This document shows, piece by piece, positions 10,409 to 19,578 of a stretch of 64,000 bases of DNA. Both the position numbers and the translations under genes were made by a program. The notes beneath the pieces are model-generated. The model was given only the letters and a program-made list of their open reading frames with translations. It ran no database searches and was not told the DNA's origin. Position 1 is the stretch's first letter. Every line of letters starts with the position of its first letter. Origin of the DNA: Leishmania infantum JPCM5 (taxonomy: Eukaryota > Euglenozoa > Kinetoplastea > Trypanosomatida > Trypanosomatidae); assembly GCF_000002875.2 (NCBI RefSeq), contig NC_009412.2, forward strand, positions 509,001 to 573,000, in the 5' to 3' direction.

Positions 10409-11617
10409 ATGACCAGCCCGGACAGCATGGTTGCTGCCAGTGTGTACGCACGTAGGCCAAAAGGGGTTCGGGTCCCAGCAGGTCTCAACCCGTACAAGCT
10501 TGTTGCGTGCGACATGGATGGCACGCTGCTCAATAGTAAGCACTCTATCTCGGACTACACCCGCACCATCCTGTCGCAGCTGCTGGCGCGTGGTGTGCAC
10601 ATCATCTTCGCCACGGGCCGCCCGTTCACGGATGTCTATCGCATTAAGCGCCGCCTTAATATCTTCGCGGCCACGAAGCTCATCCCGACGCCGGGTTTGC
10701 AGGTGGTCACGCCTGTAGAGCCCTCGCCGACCTCGCGCTACCCATCCGGCTCGCCGAACAGCAGCTCTCACAGCGTCTTGCCGCCAACCCCGTCCTCGAC
10801 CTGCTCGGGGACAGGAGCGAACGAGACGGAGAAGATCGTCCCACGCTGCTTCGCTATCACGTCTAACGGGGCATGCATCTACAACGAAGCGAACGAACGC
10901 ATCTACGAGCGCACCATCGATCCGCGCCTGGTGCAGGAGCTCTACTCGATGTTCATGGATGACCCCGAGGTGAACATCAACGTCTTCCGCGGCGTCGACG
11001 AGGCGGACCGGCAGCAGCAGGGATACACAAACCCAAGTGACCAGCCGGACGACAAGGCCAGCGAGGAGTGGATCTGCCGGTACCCGAGCGACCTCGAGGC
11101 AGCGCTCTACAAGGAGTCACGATTCACCTTTCGCGTTGTCTCTAACCTGGAAAAGACATTCCCAGTGGACCGCGTGAGCGAGATCTTCTTTCTCTGCTAC
11201 AACCCCGAGAAGAGCTCTGTGGTGGAGTCCGACATTAGCAAGCGAATGAAGGAGCTGACGGATGAGCTGAAGCTGGAGACGTCCGTTCGCGTGGCCCCGT
11301 CTGCGACTTACTGCCTCGACATCGTTCCGTCCGACGTCAGTAAAGCGTCGGCTCTGCAGCATGTTCTCGACAAGCTTGACTTGACGATGAACGACTGCAT
11401 CGCCTTTGGTGACGGCCTCAACGACGTGGAGCTCCTGTCCTCGGTGGGGAAGGGGTTTATCATGGGGAACGGCAACCCACGATTAAAGAAGAAGCTGCCG
11501 CACCTTGAGGTGATTGGCCGGAATGACGACGACGCCGTCGCCCGAAAGCTCAGCGAAATCTTCGACATCCGCGTGGAGCCTGGTGACATTGAAAACCCCC
11601 TGAGCTCTTCCACGTGA
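10409..11617 (+). CDS. Cof-type HAD phosphatase with insertions, tandem copy 5
   Basis: A 402-residue HAD hydrolase, the longest member. A leader of about 30 residues precedes motif I DMDGT (D35 and D37). ATGRPFTDVYRI follows. Then comes a low-complexity Pro/Ser/Thr insertion of about 50 residues (about 100-150) before ITSNGACIYN, so the extra sequence sits between motif I and motif II. A second insertion rich in D/E/Q (about 198-215) lies in the cap. Motif IV GDGLND is at 334-339 and is followed by the MGNGNPRLKKKLP segment also found at 1420 and in the partial copy at 2-208. Catalytic residues are intact, so it is probably active. Substrate is unknown. Confidence 0.93.
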   Translation: MTSPDSMVAASVYARRPKGVRVPAGLNPYKLVACDMDGTLLNSKHSISDYTRTILSQLLARGVHIIFATGRPFTDVYRIKRRLNIFAATKLIPTPGLQVVTPVEPSPTSRYPSGSPNSSSHSVLPPTPSSTCSGTGANETEKIVPRCFAITSNGACIYNEANERIYERTIDPRLVQELYSMFMDDPEVNINVFRGVDEADRQQQGYTNPSDQPDDKASEEWICRYPSDLEAALYKESRFTFRVVSNLEKTFPVDRVSEIFFLCYNPEKSSVVESDISKRMKELTDELKLETSVRVAPSATYCLDIVPSDVSKASALQHVLDKLDLTMNDCIAFGDGLNDVELLSSVGKGFIMGNGNPRLKKKLPHLEVIGRNDDDAVARKLSEIFDIRVEPGDIENPLSSST

Positions 11618-12329
11618 CGGAGTGAACCGGCGAAGACGCCGCACAGACAGGCAGATATTAGAGGCGCAGAGATGAGAAATGGCGGCGTGAGGGGGGGGCA
11701 GCATAGGGTCTCTCCGTGAGCACGCCCCTTACCATTCTCCTTCCCCTCTCGACGAACACGTGCTTGCATCGGCATCCCTGGCTCTGCTGGTCTGTTGTTT
11801 CCACTGCGTCTTTTTCCTTTCCCTTGAACTTCGCAGCCCTCGAGCCTCTTCTCTACGTCCTTATGGTGGTCGACCCCCCCTCCTCACACACCACCACCGA
11901 GGGTGGAGCGCAGCAAGACAGCTGGACTGCGCCACTCCTTCTGTGCTGATCACGCCACATTCCTCGCATCCACCGCGGACAAGGATGTCATTCAAGTCGC
12001 ACTAAAGCCTGCCCTCTGTGAAAAAGGAGCACTGAACGCTAGAGCACTTGAATGGAGCTTGGCACCCTCAAAAGGAAGTGCACACTCTTGGGCGCGCGAT
12101 ACTGCAACCAGCAGCAGCTCTCCGCTGCACGCACGCACTCGGAAGAGGACCGCCACCCCCCACCCCAGCCGCCGCCTTCTCGGTGTGGACTTAAAGCAAA
12201 CAAAAAAAAAAGCAGGCCTTTGGCAGACACGTCGCAGGAGTTGTCAGAGTACTCACCACTCGACCTGCCCAGTCGAGGGAGGTCTGCCCGCGCGAATGCG
12301 ATCTGTGAAAGGATCTGCCTCACTCTTCC
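11618..12329. other. Intergenic region before the DIRE remnant
   Basis: No gene is seen. It contains a G8 run near 11690 and a poly-A stretch near 12203. It may include further, unrecognisable retroposon sequence. Confidence 0.5.
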
Positions 12330-13200
12330 TACATGGCACTGTTTGAATCAACGTTGCTCAACAGTGTCATTTTGCGTGGTGGAATTGTTCTAGCAAGCAC
12401 TGCACAGAGGCCCTGGTGCACTTGCACGCCAAAGCAGCGGCGGTCATCGTGGGAACCCCAAAATATGCACACAGCGGACACCCACTTGAAGAGGCCGATC
12501 TCCTGCCCCTCGACTCCAGCGTGCTTCTGCGCCGACCCGCCTGTATCTTCTCTCCACAGCCACGCTAGGCGGCTACCTTGCGCATTTGGAGCGTGAGGTG
12601 CGCACGCCGCACGACGGCGCTGTCACGACGGTGTGGCGGCCCTCATTACACGCATGCAGGCATTGGCTCTCCCGTTTCACAGAGACGCCGTCCTCGCTGC
12701 GAGGCGGATGGTGCGGCACAGACAGACATCAAGTCGGAAGCGGCCGAAACGGTTTCCAATAGCAATACACTCGTAGATGCAGCGGCAAGAAGCTGCGGCC
12801 GCCTTACTTGCAGCTGCCGCGCTCACTGTGAGGCGAAAGAGAGGGAACCTGAGCTGCTGCAAAAACTGCCGGGCCGGCTAAGACGAGCAAGCGCATGTGT
12901 CATTGCTGCTACGGCCTCGCTCTTCCTCCTCATGGCGCTGCGCACGGGCCCTACAAGAGTGGAAGATGGCATGCTGCGACGCATCTTGACACAAGTGCCG
13001 GCGTCGCTGTGGCCCGTCGCGTGCATCTCTCCCGTTCAGAGTGTCGGTGGCCATTGTGACCTGGTGTACAACGACGAGGTGGCCGTGACTGCAAAGCCAG
13101 CCATGCCAGAGGCGCCGACGCTAAGTGCATGGACGGCGGATCTGGTCGCCGGCCTCAGACGCCAGGCCGCCATCCCCCGAAACCGCGCCACATGCTGAGA
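12330..13200 (+). mobile_element. DIRE: remnant of an ingi/L1Tc-type retroposon ORF
   Basis: Broken coding sequence resembles the end of the reverse transcriptase and the region before RNase H of trypanosomatid non-LTR retroposons. In one frame (from 12330) YMALFESTLLNSVILRGGIV resembles the RT thumb pattern Y-x-A-x-x-x-S-x-L. In a second frame (from 12410) LHAKAAAVIVGTPKYAHSG and then PLEEADLLPL match the conserved H-x-KAA-x-I-x-G and EADLLPL segments. In a third frame (from 12562) LGGYLAHLEREV and following residues continue. Three frames and internal stops show it is dead. Leishmania genomes are known to carry such degenerate ingi/L1Tc-related elements. The assignment rests on motif resemblance judged by eye. 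Confidence 0.55.
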
Positions 13201-13429
13201 CAAGAGGTTCTTGGCGGCAACGGTCCCACATCAAAAGAGCGCGGATGCTGAGCTTGCAAGACGACAGGCGACCATGCTCCCCTGGCTCCGCACGGGCACG
13301 CGCCCGCACTTTGGATCGCTGCAGCGGCGGGTGGCTGTCAGCGACCACCATGGGGGGCGAGGATGGCGTGCTGCCTGCTGTTCTGCTAGCACCGCAGTAC
13401 TCCCCCCCTCCACCGCCGGAGCCTCCGCC

Positions 13430-13709
13430 CCGAAACAGGGCCCGGGGCCGCGGCCCCGCTTCGGATCAAGGCACGCAGTCCGGCCCGGTCGGTGTGGCTG
13501 CTGATCGCGCAGCACGCATGCGAGGCAGAGGGACGAGGCAAGGGCAAGAGGAGCCCGTGAGGCGCACGGCCCGGTTCGGGGGCAGGACGGCTCGTCCTAG
13601 ACGACCAGGACCGAGCCGCGGTGCAACACGCGGGTAGGTGCACCGTGTCGTTGTGTGCGTGTATATATACACACATACATGTATATAGGTGATGACGTGT
13701 TCGTGGCAG
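13430..13709 (+). repeat. Dispersed GC-rich repeat, copy B
   Basis: Nearly identical to copy A from CCTCCGCCCCGAAACAGGGC to GTGATGACGTGTTCGTGGCA. It lies about 230 bp downstream of the DIRE remnant in the same orientation. After the shared end, copies B and C continue together for a few bases (GCATGAAC), which A and D do not. Confidence 0.8.
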
Positions 13710-14982
13710 CATGAACATCTCGAAAGGAGTAGGTGAAGATACTCTTGCCTGTGAGGTGGTTCGTGCTTCTTCACAAATGCTTGAGATTTTCGCGAATCGC
13801 TCGCAGCCGAACGTTCTGCTTTGGAGTCTCACAGCCGTTGGCCCGGTGTCTTTCTTTTATGTATGGCGTGTGCTTTCTTACATAGTTTGGGTGGGGTGTG
13901 GCTCTTCGTCCGAGTTGTAAGGACATCCTAAGTGGACGCAGAAGGGACTCTCGGTGTGATACTGCAGGACCACAGGATGCGTCTGACGCCTTTGCGGAAA
14001 TTCGCTTTTTTTTCATTTGTCGTCTGCGTGCGCTCACCCCACCCCCGATGCCTCCTCCTCTTTGATGCATCCAGTGGTCCATGGCCACGTCCTCGATCTA
14101 AGCGCTCTCTCCGCCACTTCTCTCTCTCCTGTGAAGGAAAGGAGCGCCATGTTTGTTTTCTATTTGTGTTGACTTGTTCGTTGTCACCAACCTCTGTTCT
14201 GTGCGTCAAGACGCCGACCGAGTTCCGGTGACTCTTTCTCAGTGCAGTGCTTGCCTGTGTGTTCCTCTCTACCTCTGCGAGCTAGACTCGTGCCTGATGG
14301 TGTCTTCCTCCATCCTGCTTCTGTTTTAGCGCTGCGCAAGGGAAGTCACGGAAATAGACCGATGTGCGGGGAAAAAAAAATGACAAATATGCGGGAGAAC
14401 GCAAGCGGGCGCTTGTCGAGCCGCGCTAGTCGTGCTCAGCGCAGTTTTCGGCTCTCGGAGACGTACGCGGGTGACAGTCAGCGGTGCAATCCTCACATGG
14501 GGTTTCTTTCTGTCTCTCTGTGTTTCGCCTATCCCGCTCTCGTATGGCCAGCGGAGAGAGAAGGGATCGTTTGCAAGCGACGGCGATGCCCTGTCATGAG
14601 CTCCTCGCTTCTCTCTGTCTTCCTGCCGATACTAGTTATCGTTCCTCCCCCACGACCGCCGTCGCCAGCACACGTACGCACATAACGTTTCGCCATACGC
14701 ACGGATCTGCCGTTTGCAGCAGATCCTTCGCATGCGACTGTCTTCTGCTAGCTCTCTCTTTTCCGTGTGTGTGTGTGTGTGTGTGTGTTGTGGCCCCAGT
14801 GGCACAACTCCTCTTCCCAACATCCCCTTCCAGACTCTGCCCAGCGCTCACCAAAGACCGGCTGGTGAAGTCTACAGACGTACCCTGTTTGTCCTTCCGT
14901 CGAAACGCAAGAAGGACTCACGGCTCTTCATACACTCACGTAGTGAGGACACCCAATTACCGCACGGCACCGGAATACTCAT
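13710..14982. other. Intergenic region upstream of amastin 1
   Basis: C/T-rich spacer with a 12-unit GT microsatellite (14765-14788). No gene is seen. Pyrimidine-rich DNA near 14800-14840 may serve trans-splicing of the amastin gene. Confidence 0.55.
14765..14788. repeat. GT microsatellite
   Basis: About 12 uninterrupted GT units upstream of the first amastin gene. Confidence 0.95.
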
Positions 14983-16011
14983 ATGACCATGCAGGGTCAA
15001 GGCAACAACGTCCCACAGAGACACCAGCAGAGCCAGCTGGACAGCGACGATGAGAGCTACACCGGCAGCTCAGGCTCCTACTCTGAGATGGTGTCGGAGG
15101 CATCGAAACGCCAGCAGCAGTCGGCTGCGGTTGCGGAGCGTCGATTGTCACCCAAGGTGGAGCAGGGGAACCGCACGCGCGGCTTACAGCAGACGCCGTC
15201 CCCGGTGAAGCGCGGCGATGCGCAAGGGACGCAGCAAGAGGAGGGCGGCGAGACGGCGCAGAAGAAGGGCCGTGCCGCACGCGGCAAGGCCAAGGCGCGG
15301 ACTATGATGAACGCTGCCTTGGAAGCTCCAGTGGCGCGAGTGCGGGCCGTGACCGAAGCCGTGTCCGGCAGGGACAGCCAGCGCGTGACCATTTACGTCT
15401 TTTTCTGCATCGCGTGGGTTCATCTCATCTTCGTGATTCTCTCCTCGGCACTGTCACAGATTGACGTGGTCGGCGGGGGTTGCTACACCTTCTGGGGGTA
15501 CAAGGCAAACTGCGACACCGTGAGCTACACACGCCGCACGGTCCTCCTCCAAAGGTGCAGTCGAGTGCGCAGCATCCTTCAGGCTGGCTCTGCCTTCTCC
15601 ATCATCTCCGTCCTGGCATCGGCGGCGACGTTGGTGACATCGTGGGTGCTGTGCTGCCGCCTCCGCGAAGCCGATCGCCATGTTCGCTCTCCGAGTGGTT
15701 ACGCGAACATGGACGAGGTGGCCCTTGCACAGGAGCCCGGCTGTAACGAGGGTATTGAGAATGGCAGTCAGGCAGACGCACCCGTATATGACGCGGGCGA
15801 TCTCAAGAAGGTGATGATGATTGTTGTGGCCTTCAGTCTCGCCTGTGAGCTCACCTGCTGGGCGCTCATCGCCGCCATCATCACAGAGCGCTACTGCGAC
15901 GAGATCTATCTCTGGTCCACGACGGCGACATACGGTGTGGGTTTTGGACTGGGGCTCACGGCTTGGTTGGCAGAGCTCATCGCTTACATTGTCTTCGTTA
16001 CGGTCGTCTGA
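14983..16011 (+). CDS. Amastin-like surface protein with long N-terminal extension
   Basis: A 342-residue tetraspanning membrane protein. The amastin signature CYTFWGYKANC begins at residue 167 in the first extracellular loop. Predicted membrane segments are about 135-155 (VTIYVFFCIAWVHLIFVILS), about 205-225 (FSIISVLASAATLVTSWVLC), about 272-295 (MMIVVAFSLACELTCWALIA) and about 318-340 (VGFGLGLTAWLAELIAYIVF). Typical amastins are about 180-200 residues; here about 130 hydrophilic Gln/Ser/Lys-rich residues precede the first segment, presumably in the cytosol. Amastins are surface proteins often expressed in intracellular stages, with mRNA level controlled through the 3' UTR. This longer form resembles non-delta amastin subfamilies; which one is uncertain. 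A second amastin with the same layout lies at 19579. Confidence 0.9.
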   Translation: MTMQGQGNNVPQRHQQSQLDSDDESYTGSSGSYSEMVSEASKRQQQSAAVAERRLSPKVEQGNRTRGLQQTPSPVKRGDAQGTQQEEGGETAQKKGRAARGKAKARTMMNAALEAPVARVRAVTEAVSGRDSQRVTIYVFFCIAWVHLIFVILSSALSQIDVVGGGCYTFWGYKANCDTVSYTRRTVLLQRCSRVRSILQAGSAFSIISVLASAATLVTSWVLCCRLREADRHVRSPSGYANMDEVALAQEPGCNEGIENGSQADAPVYDAGDLKKVMMIVVAFSLACELTCWALIAAIITERYCDEIYLWSTTATYGVGFGLGLTAWLAELIAYIVFVTVV

Positions 16012-16597
16012 GATCTTCACAAAAAAAAAACGAAAACACGAAGGAACGCTGCAGCAGTCCAGCCCCGCCCTTCTGCCAGGTCGAGGCACTGCTTAGACAA
16101 AGAGGAGCACAGGGCATGCGTTGTCACGACCTCATCTTCTTTTTTTTTTGAAGTGCCTCTCCGTGGATTTCATCCAGTGATGCGATTACGCTCACCTCGC
16201 TCGCGCTGCACGGGCTCCTCACCTGTCGAGTGTCTACGGCTGCCCCCCTACCCTTGCACCGCTCTGCGCAGCGACAAGCGGTGAGCTCTCCGTGCACCGG
16301 CACATGTCTCTCGTCGGGCCCCGTCCGGTCGACACGCCCACGCCTGTGAGAGGCGCGCGGGATCAGGAGACGGCGGAATGCCCATGCCTCCGCAGGCCCG
16401 TGAAAGCGTCCCCCGCCTGTCGCGGCGCGTGCGGGCAGGCAACCCAGACACGCAGCCCGGTGACATGGGCGGAAGTGAGGGATGAAGGCAGCGCGCCCGT
16501 CCCCCTCCCCCACCCACACACAACAGCTTCATCGTGAAGCAGGCCTCAGGATGCGCGGACGCGAGCACTGTGCATTGGCGGTGTCAAGCACAGCCAG
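16012..16597. other. Amastin 1 downstream region before repeat copy C
   Basis: No gene is seen. A-runs occur at 16021-16030 and a T-run at 16140-16149. From about 16190 the DNA becomes GC-rich and resembles retroposon-derived sequence, but I could not match it to a specific element. Confidence 0.45.
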
Positions 16598-16929
16598 CAT
16601 GCGTCTAGGCCACCACCCCCTGTTACCCGCACGGCAGACACCACCGCCTCCGCCCCGAAACAGGGCCCGGGGCCGCGGCCCCGCTTCGGATCAAGGCACG
16701 CAGTCCGGCCCGGTCGGTGTGGCTGCTGATCGCGCAGCACGCATGCGAGGCAGAGGGACGAGGCAAGGGCAAGAGGAGCCCGTGAGGCGCACGGCCCGGT
16801 TCGGGGGCAGGACGGCTCGTCCTAGACGACCAGAACCGAGCCGCGGTGCAACACGCGGGTAGGTGCACCGTGTCGTGGGCGTGTATATATACACATACAT
16901 ATATATGGGTGATGACGTGTTCGTGGCAG
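16598..16929 (+). repeat. Dispersed GC-rich repeat, copy C (long form)
   Basis: Shares the A/B core and 3' end. It also shares an extra 5' segment with copy D (GCATGCG, then CCACCACCCCCTGTTACCCG and CACGGCAGAC). It is the most diverged copy in its tail: the GT/TA stretch is shorter (GTCGTGGGCGTGTATATATA), and a G-to-A change weakens the predicted hairpin (CAGAACCGAGCC in place of CAGGACCGAGCC). Confidence 0.8.
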
Positions 16930-17214
16930 CATGAACACATCGATGAGCAAAACGTTTTTTGTTTTTCTAGAGAGGTGCTGTTATGAGTGAGGCGAAAGAC
17001 GGGGTAGGGGGCTCTGTTCATACATCATGTTGCCCAGGAAGAAGCGCCTGCGGGTCGGCTGCTGGGGGGCAGGACAGGGCGAGCATAGACGCATCTATGT
17101 CGCCGAAGTCTACAGCATACCGTTTTGCATGGATTCTGCTCTTAGTCCCTCCTGCTTCTTCGTGACGACGGGGGGGGGCGTCTCGCCGTGGTATGAGGGT
17201 CGAGTACGCTCACT

Positions 17215-17734
17215 CTGAGTTGAATCCGAGCAGGACCCTGCCCCATGTTTCCCATGCCAAATGCCGAACCACCTCTGGTGGTTTCTCAGGCAGCCGGGGC
17301 CCCCTCCATCCTGTGATGTAAGAGCTCCTTGTCGCTACTACTTCGCGGCGGTCGGGCCCCGAATGGCGTTGCCTCGGAGCGACGCTCGACGGTGCGTACG
17401 TCTGTGTCATCCACAAGATTGGGCAGAGTGTCGGCATGACTCGAGCACAGCCCACCCCCACCCCTCACACCGCCTGCTGGTGTGGGAAGCCTGAATGCCA
17501 CCCCCGAGAAGGGATGCACCAGGTGGCAACCTCCATGATGAGAGCGGCTGTGAGGCGGCCTGCGAGGGGCGGGGTGGGTGGGTAGAGGTTGGGGTCAGAG
17601 GTCGTGCTCCGGCGCCTGAGTCGGCGCACTGCTGTAGCACCTGCCATTCGCTGCTTCGCATCACGCGACGGGGGGGGGCCTGTGACAGGGCGGGAGGTAG
17701 AGTGGCGCTTGAACGGATGTGCTAAGGCAGCGAG
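17215..17734 (+). mobile_element. SIDER2-like retroposon downstream of amastin 1
   Basis: From 17275 to about 17734 this block is almost identical to 21699-22151. The differences I noticed are three extra G in one G-run near 17668 and a few changes at the right end. Further left (about 17215-17275) it also resembles the minus-strand element at 36290-36735, with landmarks CCCTGCC, CCATGCC and GCCGAACCACC. This copy therefore extends further 5' than the second. SIDER2 elements typically lie in 3' UTRs and can promote mRNA turnover. This one starts about 1.2 kb after the amastin stop. Confidence 0.75.
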
Positions 17735-19578
17735 TGGAAGCGTTAGAAAAGAAGCATCCCCGCCTCCTTTTACCGGTCGCCTCCCTGTCGCCTTGCGTAA
17801 CATCGGCAACGGTGCTTCTCTCTTGCCCTCCGCCCCTTTCCTTTTTTGTGCCCTCTTTGGTGTTCTGTCTGAAAGCAGCCTACGCGTGGTAGAGCGTTGT
17901 CCTTGACTGCAAGTGCTGTCGCATGCGGACGAATTAGCCGGGCATCGTGTGCGCCGCTTTCTGCGTGCTTGATGATGCTGGTGTTTTTTTTATGACAAAT
18001 AGGACGCCCGCGTATTCGGTGGAAAAGGCGTGAGGGTAGAGGGCTCTGTGTAGCGCTTGATATGAGTGATGGCCCCGCCTTGCATGCGCATGGGCTTTGC
18101 TGGCTGCCAGTGGTACACAGAGAGCTCTTCCTACGCCCCACATGCTCATACACTTTTTTTTTATGTTTGCTGTCTTCATGTTGGTTTCTTCTCGCATCTC
18201 TCACGATCCCGGATAGATGCAGCGGCTGTGTGGTGCTCGTTTTTTTCGACGGCTCGCTTCTTTTTTTCCTTCAATATATATATATATATTAGCATGTGTG
18301 CGTGTGGGTCTCCTCTGGAAAGGGGGGCGATGCGATCTCGCTTTCCTTTTTCGTCTCCCTTTCCGAAGCTGTCATGGCGGCTTCGTTTTTTTTTTCTTCA
18401 AGCCTCGTGCACAGCTCTAGAATAGCTACACAGATGAGCTTTCACGCTACAGCCTCCGATGCTGGTGTGAGCGAGCATTGGTGCTTGCCGGTCTCCCCCT
18501 CTTCCTTCCGTTCTCCTCTATGTTGGGGGCGGAAGTGCAGTTGGGGGGTCTCTGTTTCTTTTTCTTTGCTGTGGTCACCGCATGCTTCAGTGCCCGTATC
18601 GCTGGATGGGAGTCCTCGCATCACGAGAGAGGGAGTGAGAAAGAGACGCAGGTTTGTTTATTGTTCTTCTTCCTGTTGCGGACGTGTGTGTGTGTGCGTG
18701 TTCATTGAGCGGCTCTCTCCCCTCTCTCCTCCCAAGTCGGCGCCCTATTCCTATCAATCTGTTGCTGTCATGTCACCGGTGCATCGCTTTCTTTTGGTAC
18801 GCCACGGACATCTTGTCCTCTCACCTTCCCAGCGCCTGCTCGTCCGTCTCCGTTGCTGTCTCTATATCTTTATCTACCTTGCTCTGTATTGTGTACCATT
18901 CTCTCGCTCCTCATAGACAAATTTATGCGCATGTAAATCTATACAAGACGAGCCGTTAGACCCCCCTCCCTCCCTCCTCCCAAGAAGGGCGGGCGGGGTT
19001 CAACGTGCCGGTGCCAGCACCAAAGCTGTCTGGCGCCTAGAATTGTAAGAGAGAGGGAGGAGTGTATTGGCGCGCCTCTGCTGTGTCGATACCCCTCGTC
19101 TCTGCTTAAACGTCCTGCGATGGAGCTTACATGCTCGGCAGGTGGAAGACGACGGACAAGGCGAGACCTGCGCACCCCCCCCCTAGCACTCGCAGGCACG
19201 CGAGACAAGCACACCTGCGAATGTAGCCGTGTACAATGTGCGCTTGCCTCCACCACGCCGCGCAGGGAAAGAAGCACTGCCTGCTGCAAAACTGTGCAAT
19301 CGATAGCGTTCTGACGACTGCATTTTCCGCACCTTCCCCTCTCCGAATCTGTCTCTGTGGCCGAGTCGCGCTTTTCCGTTTTTCGGCGTGTATGTCTGTG
19401 TGTGTCTGTGTGTGTGCATCTGGTGCCCGTCGCTAGCGTTCTACCTAACTGTCGTGCTCGCGCGTGTAGTGTGCGCGCTTTGCCCGCGGCAACATCGACA
19501 CCTCACCCACCGAGCCACACCCGATCCCTCAGCAGGCTAAACGCGCCTGCGCATACACTCCCACGCACAGGGAGCAGC
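17735..19578. other. Intergenic region upstream of amastin 2
   Basis: C/T- and T-rich spacer with several T8-T9 runs and a TA microsatellite (18273-18290). No gene is seen. Confidence 0.55.
18273..18290. repeat. TA microsatellite
   Basis: About nine TA units following a T/C-rich tract in the spacer between the two amastins. Confidence 0.9.

Noticed and set aside
16190..16597. GC-rich stretch before repeat copy C as a separate SIDER
   Set aside because: It looks retroposon-like in composition, but I could not line it up with any SIDER landmark, so it is left unassigned.
19357..19578. Upstream in-frame ATG of amastin 2
   Set aside because: The intervening residues (CLCVSVCVHLV and so on) come from GT-rich, UTR-like DNA. 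The ATG at 19579 begins typical coding sequence.
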